From contig CAPGBJ010000099.1 of the NCBI GenBank assembly GCA_948616425.1, forward strand, positions 1 through 22,526: a stretch of 22,526 bases of DNA, given 5' to 3'. Below, in pieces: positions 7,631 through 15,024 of the stretch. The position numbers were made by a program, and so were the translations under genes. Numbering within the stretch: position 1 is the first letter of the stretch; every line of letters begins with the position of its first letter. This stretch comes from an uncultured Oscillospiraceae bacterium. GTDB lineage: Bacteria; Bacillota; Clostridia; Oscillospirales; Oscillospiraceae. The notes beneath the pieces are model-generated. The model worked only from the letters and a program-made list of their open reading frames with translations. It made no database searches and was not told the DNA's origin.

Positions 7631-7665
7631 CAACCGTCACCTCAAAAAGGTGACGGTTGTTTTTT
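7631..7665. terminator. Terminator between spoIIE and the S-layer gene
   Basis: CAACCGTCACCT (7631-7642) and AGGTGACGGTTG (7648-7659) form a perfect 12-bp stem with loop CAAAA. The plus strand then has six T (7660-7665). On the minus strand the stem is followed by TTTC only, but it is the only good stem downstream of spoIIE, about 130 nt past its stop. Most likely it ends the spoIIE transcript and also blocks antisense reading. Besides a small TTCATC/GATGAA hairpin (7705-7720), nothing is seen in 7666-7787. Confidence 0.75.
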
Positions 7666-7787
7666 GAAATTATACTTATCTCTTGTTTTGCTCTCTGGAG
7701 CTTTTTCATCGGCTGATGAATCAAGCAGAGATCCCTATGTCTTAGATTTTGGAGGTCCGCTATTTGGTACCAATCCTCTGGGCGGTT

Positions 7788-10121
7788 TTATGTCCGCTTG
7801 TCGATACGGACTATCAGTGCTGTGCGGTCATCAGTGGTATCCTTTAAGTCCCGTGTGACCAACTCCCTGGCCAGGTCTTTGGGGCTTGTCCCATCAAATT
7901 TGGCAAATACTTCCCGGAGCCACTCATCTTCCAGACCGGAACACACCCCATCGCTGATCATCAGCACACAATCTCCAGGGGACAACCGCAGGGAGAACTG
8001 GTCCAGAGCGGAGCTGTCCCCCTCTGCCAGCCCGGCAGGCAGAGACTTCCCGGTAAATCGCTGGACATCGCCTCCTTTTTTGATATAGGTAGGGGCAGCC
8101 CCCAGTTTGAACAACTCCCCTTCCCCGGTAAAGAGGTCCAGCTGAAGCAAATCTACAGTTGTAAATCCACCTGTCTCCTCCCCCCGGAGGGCCAGAGCGG
8201 AGGACAACGTAGTCAACGCCCGTCTGGCCTCTACACCGGCCTGGAGAAGCTGTTCCAACAGACGGACGGCCAAAGTGCTCTCTCGGTTGGCCTCCGGGCC
8301 GCTGCCCATACCATCACACAGGAGAAGGTAAAGCTTGCCGTCGTGGCGTTTGAAATATGTGCCTGCGTCACCACTTACCGTCTCACCAGATTTCTTCCGG
8401 GCTGCCACACCCGCCACCGCCATGAGCGGTTCCTGTTGAAGGAGGGAGATGGACTCTTCTCCCTCCAGTTCCACCCGGAGCGGAACACCCAAGGTGTGGG
8501 ACAGGTCCTTCAGGCGGCTGGGGCGGGACAGGGCGGCACAGCCTGGGCCCTCGGCCTCCACACGAAGAAGACCTCGGCCGTCCCGGTACACCGCTGACCG
8601 GACCTCCAGACCCAGTTCAGTTAATCGCTGTCGCAGGCGCCTGTCCCCAGCGGGGTCGGGCGTCAACTCCCGGCTCAACTCGGCGGCCGCCTCCCCCAGC
8701 AGTTCAGACAGCTGAGCATACTGCCGGCACACGGCAGCCCGACTCTCCCGGATGCGGGCGTTGTATTGCCGGCGATAAAACAGGGCGGTCAACTCCTCAT
8801 TGACCACTGCCAGAAAATCTGGAAAATGGATACAGCGGTTGGAAAAATACTGGGGAAAATCCCGGGCCTCCGCCCGCCCGCGCTCCACCATGGCAGGGGT
8901 GGCATCGTTCAGCGCATTAAAGGTGGTATTGTAATCCGCTTTCCAGCAACGCTCCCGGAGGGTACATCCCCGGCACTGCCGGCCTGCCGCTCGGTCGAAA
9001 ACGGCGGCCACGTCGTTGTCATTTTCCGGGGCCCGGAATGCGGAGCGCAGGGAGTCATACAGCGCCCGGAAAGCCTTTGCGGTATGCTCCAGCTTTTGTT
9101 GGACCACATGCTGGGCCCGCAGATCCACCGTGCCCACCTCCTCCGGTGACAGCCAGATTCCCAGCCTGCCCATGAACCGCTCAGGAAGCAGCAGAAAAAT
9201 TCCACCGGCTAACATCACTTCATACACAATCGCCAGATCCAAGCCCCGGTCCCAGGTCCACAGCACTGAGGCGCCGCTCGTCAGAACGTAGACCAGCGCA
9301 GCGCCTGCCCGTCCCCGTCCCCGGCGCAGACCGGCAGTCAGACCGGACAGGCCGCAGGACACAGCATAGAGCGGTATCCCCTGCCCCGCCAGGTCCATCG
9401 CCAGACCAATCGTGACCCCCTGAATGACTCCGGTAGCTGTTCCGCCCTGCCAGGCGGCAGCCAGTACTGCCAACATGGCCAGAATACGACCTAGAGAGAT
9501 ATTTTTATAGAGGTATAGGGGAGCCAGCGCCACCAGACAGGTACACAGCAGCGCCGTCACACCAACCAGACGGCCTGCAAAGCCAGAGTGCTCCCCTGGC
9601 CGCCCTCTGGCCGGGGCCAACGCTCCCTGGAAGGCCCAGGCCGCCGCCGCCGTGAGGGCAGTCTCCAGCGTAAAATAAATTACCTCTGCCGTCCCCCACC
9701 CCACCTGAGACTGGACAATAAAGCCGGTAAAAGCGGTAAGCACTCCGGCCACCAGCGGCATGGCCCAGGGGCGGCGCAGCAGCTTCCAATCGTAAAAGGC
9801 AAATGAAATGGCAAAGGTGAGGATGGCGGCGGCGGAGTATCGCAGGCCGCTGGAAAATTCCAGCGCAGTCATGGAGCCGAAGCAGGCGCCCACCAGAGCG
9901 GCGCCGCCGCACAACCCGGACCCCGCCGCCCCTACCAGAGCCACGCCAAAGGGGGCGCTGTCCTGGAAAATGACCGCCCCAGACAGCACCGACGCCAGCA
10001 GCAGATGAATGCCCGCCTCCGCCCCCAGCAGCAGGGCGGAGGCGGGTAGCTTCACCTGACTGGTCTGCCGGGACTGCTGGCGCAGCCGGTTTAGTTTTGT
10101 GTAAATGGTTTTGGCTGTCAT
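7788..10121 (-). CDS. spoIIE: Stage II sporulation protein E (SpoIIE), membrane PP2C phosphatase
   Basis: SpoIIE dephosphorylates the anti-anti-sigma factor SpoIIAA to switch on sigma-F in the forespore and acts at the asymmetric septum. The protein has 777 residues from the chosen start (B. subtilis about 827). The N-terminal third is a multi-span membrane region (about 27-315, up to ten segments). A central regulatory region follows, with a C-x2-C-x5-C-W cluster at 383-393. The C-terminal PPM-type phosphatase spans about 565-775 with Asp585 (SGDAGTYF), Asp603 in DGMGSG, Asp724 in ISDGVCSG and a final DDRTALIV, the expected metal-binding acidic residues. The start at 10121 has AAGGAGGAGA 7 nt upstream; a TTG 59 codons further up has no such site. 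Divergent from the Gls24/FakA operon. Confidence 0.95.
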   Translation of the reverse strand: MTAKTIYTKLNRLRQQSRQTSQVKLPASALLLGAEAGIHLLLASVLSGAVIFQDSAPFGVALVGAAGSGLCGGAALVGACFGSMTALEFSSGLRYSAAAILTFAISFAFYDWKLLRRPWAMPLVAGVLTAFTGFIVQSQVGWGTAEVIYFTLETALTAAAAWAFQGALAPARGRPGEHSGFAGRLVGVTALLCTCLVALAPLYLYKNISLGRILAMLAVLAAAWQGGTATGVIQGVTIGLAMDLAGQGIPLYAVSCGLSGLTAGLRRGRGRAGAALVYVLTSGASVLWTWDRGLDLAIVYEVMLAGGIFLLLPERFMGRLGIWLSPEEVGTVDLRAQHVVQQKLEHTAKAFRALYDSLRSAFRAPENDNDVAAVFDRAAGRQCRGCTLRERCWKADYNTTFNALNDATPAMVERGRAEARDFPQYFSNRCIHFPDFLAVVNEELTALFYRRQYNARIRESRAAVCRQYAQLSELLGEAAAELSRELTPDPAGDRRLRQRLTELGLEVRSAVYRDGRGLLRVEAEGPGCAALSRPSRLKDLSHTLGVPLRVELEGEESISLLQQEPLMAVAGVAARKKSGETVSGDAGTYFKRHDGKLYLLLCDGMGSGPEANRESTLAVRLLEQLLQAGVEARRALTTLSSALALRGEETGGFTTVDLLQLDLFTGEGELFKLGAAPTYIKKGGDVQRFTGKSLPAGLAEGDSSALDQFSLRLSPGDCVLMISDGVCSGLEDEWLREVFAKFDGTSPKDLARELVTRDLKDTTDDRTALIVRIDKRT

Positions 10122-10391
10122 GCCGCTCTCCTCCTTATCCTTACGGAATCGCTGATCCATCCAAATAAGACAGGGTGGAGCTTCCCTTGTCTGTGTCTCC
10201 CTCTGTTCACAGGGGATTGATAGGGTCTTACGCGGCAGGCCCGCTGAACACGTTTTGTCCTCCGTCAGCAGAGGGCGGCAGGGCAGAGAGATACCCAATA
10301 TCCCTGCGGTCTTTGCCGTACGGAAGAAAAACCCTCGCCGAGCTGCTTATGTGGATAGAATCAGAGCTTCCTTGTGTACAGGTAGGGCCCC

Positions 10392-10425
10392 ATTATATTC
10401 CAATTTCTGGAAAATATGCGTCGAA
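10392..10425 (-). promoter_or_regulatory. Candidate spoIIE promoter with a Spo0A-like box
   Basis: Minus strand TATAAT (10397-10392) has no good -35 at 17 nt (CGCATA). The plus strand reads CGTCGAA at 10419-10425, one base from the Spo0A core TGTCGAA, overlapping the -35 position. B. subtilis spoIIE is known to use a sigma-A promoter activated by Spo0A. The predicted leader is about 260 nt; I see no ORF or strong terminator in it. Confidence 0.45.
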
Positions 10426-10453
10426 AGAGGAGGGGCGCCTTTGAACTTTAGGC

Positions 10454-10482
10454 TTGTATTTTGCGGCAAAATCGAATACAAT
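10454..10482 (+). promoter_or_regulatory. Candidate promoter of the Gls24-like/FakA operon
   Basis: TTGTAT (10454-10459), a 17-nt spacer and TACAAT (10477-10482) in an AT-rich stretch. The -35 is weak. Predicted leader is about 50 nt, ending in the ribosome binding site AAGGAAGG (10521-10528). An overlapping TATAAA at 10482-10487 is an alternative -10. Confidence 0.45.
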
Positions 10483-10538
10483 ATAAAATATATCAATAAA
10501 CGGTTCCCTATCCTGATTGAAAGGAAGGTATTTTTCCT

Positions 10539-10886
10539 ATGAAACTGGAAAACGAGCTGGGCGAAATTCGCATCAGCAGCGACGTATTTACCACCGTTAC
10601 CGGCAGCGCCGCCACCAACTGCTACGGAGTCAAGGGCATGGCGGTCCGCTCTACCACTGACGGGCTGGTCCACCTGCTGAAGCGGGAATCCATGTCCAAG
10701 GGCGTCAAAGTCTATTACAATGCTGACGGTACCGTCTCCATTGAGCTGCACATTATTGTGGAGAACGGGGTCAATCTGATGGCTGTTTGCCGCTCCATTA
10801 TGAGTGAAGTGCGCTATGTGGTCAGCAAGACCACCGGGGTGGAGGTCGCCTCGGTGGATGTATGCGTGGACTCCATGCGATTCTGA
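10539..10886 (+). CDS. Asp23/Gls24 family envelope stress protein (YloU-like)
   Basis: A 115-residue Asp23/Gls24 (YloU) protein. The opening KLENELGEIRISSDVFTTVT, the GV-GMA segment (30-36), KGVKVYYNADGTVSIELHII (54-73, beta) and the closing VSKTTGVEVASVDVCVDSM (94-112) follow the family pattern. Full family length, no membrane span. Members associate with the membrane or envelope and respond to alkaline or cell-wall stress, but the molecular role is unclear. The gene is 26 nt upstream of a DAK2/FakA gene, the same order as yloU-yloV in B. subtilis and many Firmicutes, so the pair is conserved and probably co-transcribed. The start is supported by AAGGAAGG. Confidence 0.9.
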   Translation: MKLENELGEIRISSDVFTTVTGSAATNCYGVKGMAVRSTTDGLVHLLKRESMSKGVKVYYNADGTVSIELHIIVENGVNLMAVCRSIMSEVRYVVSKTTGVEVASVDVCVDSMRF

Positions 10887-10912
10887 TTATTCGCAGAAAG
10901 GAATTTGCCGAT

Positions 10913-12601
10913 ATGGTACAAAATATTGACGCGGCGGTCTTTCAGCGGATGATGATCCACGCTCACGCCGCCATCAACGCCCAGAAGCAGCCCATCAACG
11001 ACTTGAACGTATTTCCCGTCCCTGACGGCGACACCGGCACCAATATGACCCTCACCATCGGGGCAGCAGCGACAGAGATGCGGAAAAAGCACTGCGACAC
11101 TGTGGGTCAGGCCGCAGGGGGCACCGCCTCCGCCCTACTCCGGGGGGCCCGGGGCAACTCGGGTGTCATCCTGTCTCTGCTGTTCCGAGGTTTTGCCAAA
11201 GCCATCAAGGAGAAGGAGACAATGGACGGCCGGGACCTGGCCATTGCCCTGGATTTTGGTGTAGCCGCCGCTTATAAAGCTGTCATGAAGCCCGCCGAGG
11301 GCACCATCCTCACGGTTTCTCGCCTGGCCGCTGCCCGGGCTGCCGGACATGCCAGAGAGGACAGCAGCTTTGAAGGGGTGCTGGAAGCCGCCATTCAGGA
11401 GGGGCAGGAGGCCCTGGCCCACACCATTGATCAGAATCCGGTCCTGAAAAAGGCCGGCGTGGTGGACGCCGGCGGCAAGGGCTTTCTTGTCATTCTTCAG
11501 GGGATGCTGGACGAGGTCCGGGGGCTGCCCATGCCTGAAGTCACCGGAGAGGGTGAAACTCCTGCGGACAAGGCGGACTTTGAGTCCGTCAATGTGGAAG
11601 ATATCACCTTTGCCTTTGACACGGTATTTATTGTGCGCAAATTTAAGGAAGACACCGATCTGGAGCCCTTCCGGACGTACCTCAACTCCATCGGAGACAG
11701 TCTGGTCATCGGGGAGGACGATGAGGCATTTAAAGTCCATGTCCACACCAACACTCCAGGCAGTGCTCTAAACGAGGCACAGAAGTATGGCACCTTGGAG
11801 CTGGCCAAGATTGAGAACATGCGCACCCAGGCCGAGGACTTGGCGGCCGGAAGACATGTCCAGAGCACCGACGATCTGGAGGACATTGAGGCTGAGTTGG
11901 AGCGCGGTTCCCACGCCGCCCCCGTCCACGCCGCCCCGGAGAAAAAATTTGGCTATGTGGCGGTATGCGCCGGGGCCGGACTGGAGGCTGTGTTTAAAGA
12001 TTTGGGGGTGGATGGCCTGGTGGGAGGCGGGCAGACCATGAACCCCTCCACGCAGGACATTCTAAAGGCCATTGACGCCACCCCGGCCGAGACGGTCTAT
12101 GTCCTGCCCAACAACAAGAACATTATCATGGCCGCCCAGCAGACCATTCCCCTGTGTGAGGACAAGAAGGTGGTTGTCTTGCCCACCAAAACGGTGCCCC
12201 AGGGCATCTCCGCGATGCTATGTGCCGACCCAGACGCCGATGAGGCGGACAACACCGCCGCCATGACCGAGGGTTTCTCCCATGTGCGCACCAGCGAGAT
12301 CACCTACGCCGCCCGAGACTCCGACTTCGACGGCTTTGCCATTCATCAGGGGGACTACCTGGCCCTGGAGGAGCACCAGCTCTTTGGCACCGATCAGGAT
12401 CTATCCGCCATGTTGGACCGACTGGCTCACTCAGAAAGCCACCAGGGCGCCGAGTTTATCTCCATCTTCTACGGTGAGGATGTCACAGAGGAGCAGGCCC
12501 AGGAGGCGGAAAAGATTTTCACCGCCGCCTGCCCCAACGCCGAGGTCACCCTGCTGTCCGGAGGCCAGCCGGTATACTACTATATGATTTCCGCAGAATA
12601 A
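10913..12601 (+). CDS. DAK2 domain protein, fatty-acid kinase FakA-like (YloV)
   Basis: A 562-residue protein with the FakA/YloV three-part layout. The N-terminal DAK2 kinase domain (1-200) has NVFPVPDGDTGTNM (32-45) with the metal-binding aspartates, GARGNSGVILS (78-88) and DAGGKGF (185-191). A middle domain (about 230-300) contains FDTVFIVR and HVHTNTPG. The C-terminal part (about 345-560) is DegV-like with GGGQTMNPSTQDIL (371-384). FakA phosphorylates fatty acids bound by a FakB (DegV-family) partner, feeding exogenous fatty acids to phospholipid synthesis. No fakB is in the window. The start at 10913 is preferred over an ATG at 10862, which would overlap the Gls24-like gene by 25 nt; AAAGGAA lies just upstream of 10913. 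In many genomes recG follows; here it does not. Confidence 0.88.
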   Translation: MVQNIDAAVFQRMMIHAHAAINAQKQPINDLNVFPVPDGDTGTNMTLTIGAAATEMRKKHCDTVGQAAGGTASALLRGARGNSGVILSLLFRGFAKAIKEKETMDGRDLAIALDFGVAAAYKAVMKPAEGTILTVSRLAAARAAGHAREDSSFEGVLEAAIQEGQEALAHTIDQNPVLKKAGVVDAGGKGFLVILQGMLDEVRGLPMPEVTGEGETPADKADFESVNVEDITFAFDTVFIVRKFKEDTDLEPFRTYLNSIGDSLVIGEDDEAFKVHVHTNTPGSALNEAQKYGTLELAKIENMRTQAEDLAAGRHVQSTDDLEDIEAELERGSHAAPVHAAPEKKFGYVAVCAGAGLEAVFKDLGVDGLVGGGQTMNPSTQDILKAIDATPAETVYVLPNNKNIIMAAQQTIPLCEDKKVVVLPTKTVPQGISAMLCADPDADEADNTAAMTEGFSHVRTSEITYAARDSDFDGFAIHQGDYLALEEHQLFGTDQDLSAMLDRLAHSESHQGAEFISIFYGEDVTEEQAQEAEKIFTAACPNAEVTLLSGGQPVYYYMISAE

Positions 12602-12608
12602 CAAGGTC

Positions 12609-12646
12609 AGGCCGCCGCCCCTTTCGGGCGGCGGCCTAACTGTTTT
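12609..12646 (+). terminator. Terminator of the Gls24-like/FakA operon
   Basis: AGGCCGCCGCCC (12609-12620) and GGGCGGCGGCCT (12626-12637) form a perfect 12-bp stem with loop CTTTC, followed by AACTGTTTT. It lies between convergent operons and may also stop the permease transcript arriving from the right. Confidence 0.75.
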
Positions 12647-12673
12647 CCATTTTGACATTGCCGTACCGTCGAC

Positions 12674-13807
12674 TCATCCCGCCCTCTTTTTCCCAGATGG
12701 CAGAAGGGCGAGCGTCAGAAGAGCCGCGCCCGCCGCCGCCAGGACCAGTCCATCGCGCCAGCTTCCGCCGCAGGTCTTCAGATAGAGGGTGATGGGCATC
12801 CAGCGCACTGCCGGGCCCAGGGCGGGGAATAGAACCGAGACATCCACCAGTACCGGTGAGAGGATCAGGCCCAGCACCGGGATAAAGGGCATCAGGACCG
12901 GGAGGGGCCCCCATAGTGTCCGCCGGCGGGCCAGAACCAGGGCGGCCGCCCCCCAGAACAGCAGATAGGGAATGAGCGCCAATGTGGACGCCAGAGGGCG
13001 TTCCACCGCCAGAAGGGCCATCGCCCCGGCCAGCAGGGCCGGCACCAATGCCGCTCCAAGCCGGGCCAGCAGCAGCGCACTCTCCCCTCGAAGGGCAACC
13101 AGCCTCCGGGCCAAGGGACTGGTCAGCCACCGGCCCAGATCCATAGCGGTGAACAGGACCCAGATCAGCAGCAGGATAGCCGTAAGGCCGATCAGCAGAT
13201 TGGAAACCCCGCTGTCCGCCAGAGTCAGGGGGTCCAGAGGTACGCCCCCCACCGTCTCCAGCGAGATCTGCACGCGGTCCTGATCCAGCAGTACCTGATT
13301 CAGCCGGGGCCGTACCGCCTCTATGTCCTCCTCAGACACAATTTTGCTGTCCAACAGATAGTCCTCTGCCATGCCGGGGGAGACGCACTCCGCCACGCAG
13401 GCGGACACCGTCTCCCGTACCAAGGGATAGACGGCAGACCCAGGACCGGTGAGTAGCGTGAACAGCCCCTCCAAGTCCCGCCTATCCAGGCGGGACTGAA
13501 AATCTTCGGGCAGAATCAGAGCACAGTCCCACCGTCCGGCTGCCACCTGTCGGGTCGCCTGGCCGGCCTGGGCGGTATGGAAGACCACCACCAGGCCGCT
13601 GCGCTCCTCCAGCCGCTGCCAGAATCCCTCCCCGCCCTCCTTGGGGAGGACCACCCCCACCTGAACCGGGGCGGACACCTCCTGGACCGGCATCAGACGG
13701 GCGGCCCCAAAGCTCAGCAGGGGCAGCAGCACAAGCAGCGCCCAGGTCCGCAGGCTGGTAAACTGAAGGCGCAGGCTGTCCCTCCAAAAAGCGCACAGAA
13801 AGCTCAC
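12674..13807 (-). CDS. ABC-2-type transporter permease, last gene of the operon
   Basis: A 377-residue integral membrane protein with the ABC-2 exporter layout: one N-terminal span (about 22-39), a large extracytoplasmic region (40-200), then five spans (about 203-222, 246-267, 276-293, 302-322, 352-371). The start is a GTG whose GTGA overlaps the stop of the preceding permease by 4 nt, with AGGAGGTGAC directly upstream; extending further up would give a low-quality reading through that gene. Paired with a sister permease of the same architecture, it likely forms the heterodimeric channel driven by the ATPase at 16754-17413. The substrate is unknown. It ends KKRAG and is followed by no further gene on this strand. 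Confidence 0.85.
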   Translation of the reverse strand: MSFLCAFWRDSLRLQFTSLRTWALLVLLPLLSFGAARLMPVQEVSAPVQVGVVLPKEGGEGFWQRLEERSGLVVVFHTAQAGQATRQVAAGRWDCALILPEDFQSRLDRRDLEGLFTLLTGPGSAVYPLVRETVSACVAECVSPGMAEDYLLDSKIVSEEDIEAVRPRLNQVLLDQDRVQISLETVGGVPLDPLTLADSGVSNLLIGLTAILLLIWVLFTAMDLGRWLTSPLARRLVALRGESALLLARLGAALVPALLAGAMALLAVERPLASTLALIPYLLFWGAAALVLARRRTLWGPLPVLMPFIPVLGLILSPVLVDVSVLFPALGPAVRWMPITLYLKTCGGSWRDGLVLAAAGAALLTLALLPSGKKRAG

Positions 13808-15012
13808 AGCGTCACCTCCTGACAGTCCCCCTGGCTGCGGTACAGCTTCAGAGAGAGTACGACCATCCCTGTCCCTGTCAGGGCCAGGCAGAACCAGGTG
13901 GACCGTTCCACCGGATAGCCGCCCGGCCAAGCGGCCAATTCCATCAGCCAGGTCACGGGAGACAGCCAGCTCAGGGCCTTTAAGCCTGACGGCAGCAGCA
14001 CAGTGGGCACAATGCCTCCAGCCAGGGCCAGGGCCGCCAGCGACAGGGCAAAGGCCGCCACCCCACAGCCAGCGGCACTCCGAAAGGATAGACAACACAC
14101 AGCGCAGCACACAGAACTGTACACCGCCATCAGAGCAGCCGCCCCCAGCCGGAGAAGAAGGGGGCCCTGTCCCCCCAGCGCCAGGGCTGGAGCGATGAGA
14201 AGGAACAGCGCCAGCGAGCTGGCCGCCACCCCGCCGCAATAGCCTGGGGCGGCGCCCCGTCCCACCGCCCGCAGCCTGCGTTGGAACCGCAGCCAGCTGT
14301 CACTGTACACACAGACGAACATGGGGGCGGCAGACAGGGCAAAATAGGCCAGCAACGCCAGTCTGTAATGGAGGGCAATCGGTAAGACCCGGGTGACAGA
14401 CAGCACTTCACTGTGAAACATGGTCTCCCGCTCCAGCGCCATGCCGATATACCGCAGATTGATATCAAGGACCACCTGATCTCGGGTCAGACCAGGGGGA
14501 GTCGCCCGCTCATACAGCTCCAGCACGGCGTATACCCCGCTCTGGAAGGCGGACAGGATGTCGCTGGCGCTCTGGCCCACCCACAGCAGCAGCAGGGACT
14601 CCAGGGGTCGGTCTCCCGATACAATCAGCCGCAGATTGGGGTTTGTCCCCCACATAACCCCCTGAATAAAATTTTCAGGCAGAGCCAATACTGCGGTAAC
14701 CTCCCCATTTTTCAGGGCCTCCAAGGCCTCATGCTCCTCCATCGCGGCGATCTGGCAGAATTGAGCCACATCCTCCATGTCTCCCATGTACTGCGCCAGC
14801 TGCTGAGGCGTCTGGTCCCCGGCGGGGGCGGTGACCGCCAGGGCAACCCCCTCAAACGCCACCCCCTGCGACAGCAGCACCTCCGCAGCCCGCCCCACTC
14901 CCACAGGCAGGAGAAGGCACAAAAGGGCAAGCCCTGCCAGCAGCGGCCACTGCCGGCAGAGCCTGCCCCAGGCTATTCTGAAACAGGTTCCAAACAGACG
15001 AAGCTCTCTCAT
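13804..15012 (-). CDS. ABC-2-type transporter permease, first of two
   Basis: A 402-residue membrane protein with the same plan as its neighbour: a first span (about 23-40), an extracytoplasmic domain (about 42-205), then spans at about 213-236, 260-280, 286-308, 313-340 and 373-390. The extracytoplasmic region includes ALPENFIQGVMWG (110-122), the ABC-2 exporter equivalent of the ILPEDF segment in the sister protein. The ATG at 15012 lies 12 nt after the upstream gene's stop; a TTG at 15024 directly after that stop is an alternative. No clear ribosome binding site is seen, so translation is probably coupled. The two permeases are diverged from each other, which argues for a heterodimer. Confidence 0.84.
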   Translation of the reverse strand: MRELRLFGTCFRIAWGRLCRQWPLLAGLALLCLLLPVGVGRAAEVLLSQGVAFEGVALAVTAPAGDQTPQQLAQYMGDMEDVAQFCQIAAMEEHEALEALKNGEVTAVLALPENFIQGVMWGTNPNLRLIVSGDRPLESLLLLWVGQSASDILSAFQSGVYAVLELYERATPPGLTRDQVVLDINLRYIGMALERETMFHSEVLSVTRVLPIALHYRLALLAYFALSAAPMFVCVYSDSWLRFQRRLRAVGRGAAPGYCGGVAASSLALFLLIAPALALGGQGPLLLRLGAAALMAVYSSVCCAVCCLSFRSAAGCGVAAFALSLAALALAGGIVPTVLLPSGLKALSWLSPVTWLMELAAWPGGYPVERSTWFCLALTGTGMVVLSLKLYRSQGDCQEVTL

Positions 15013-15024
15013 AACGACTGCCAA

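Noticed and set aside
7512..7724. 70-codon minus-strand open frame between spoIIE and the S-layer gene
   Set aside because: It contains the complete terminator hairpin at 7631-7659 and has no ribosome binding site or family resemblance.
10122..10298. 59-codon N-terminal extension of SpoIIE from a TTG
   Set aside because: The extension lacks a ribosome binding site and its sequence is not SpoIIE-like; the ATG at 10121 has AAGGAGGAGA.
13808..14239. N-terminal extension of the last permease
   Set aside because: The extra 144 residues lie wholly inside the upstream permease gene and are Gly/Pro/Arg-rich; the GTG at 13807 has a strong ribosome binding site.
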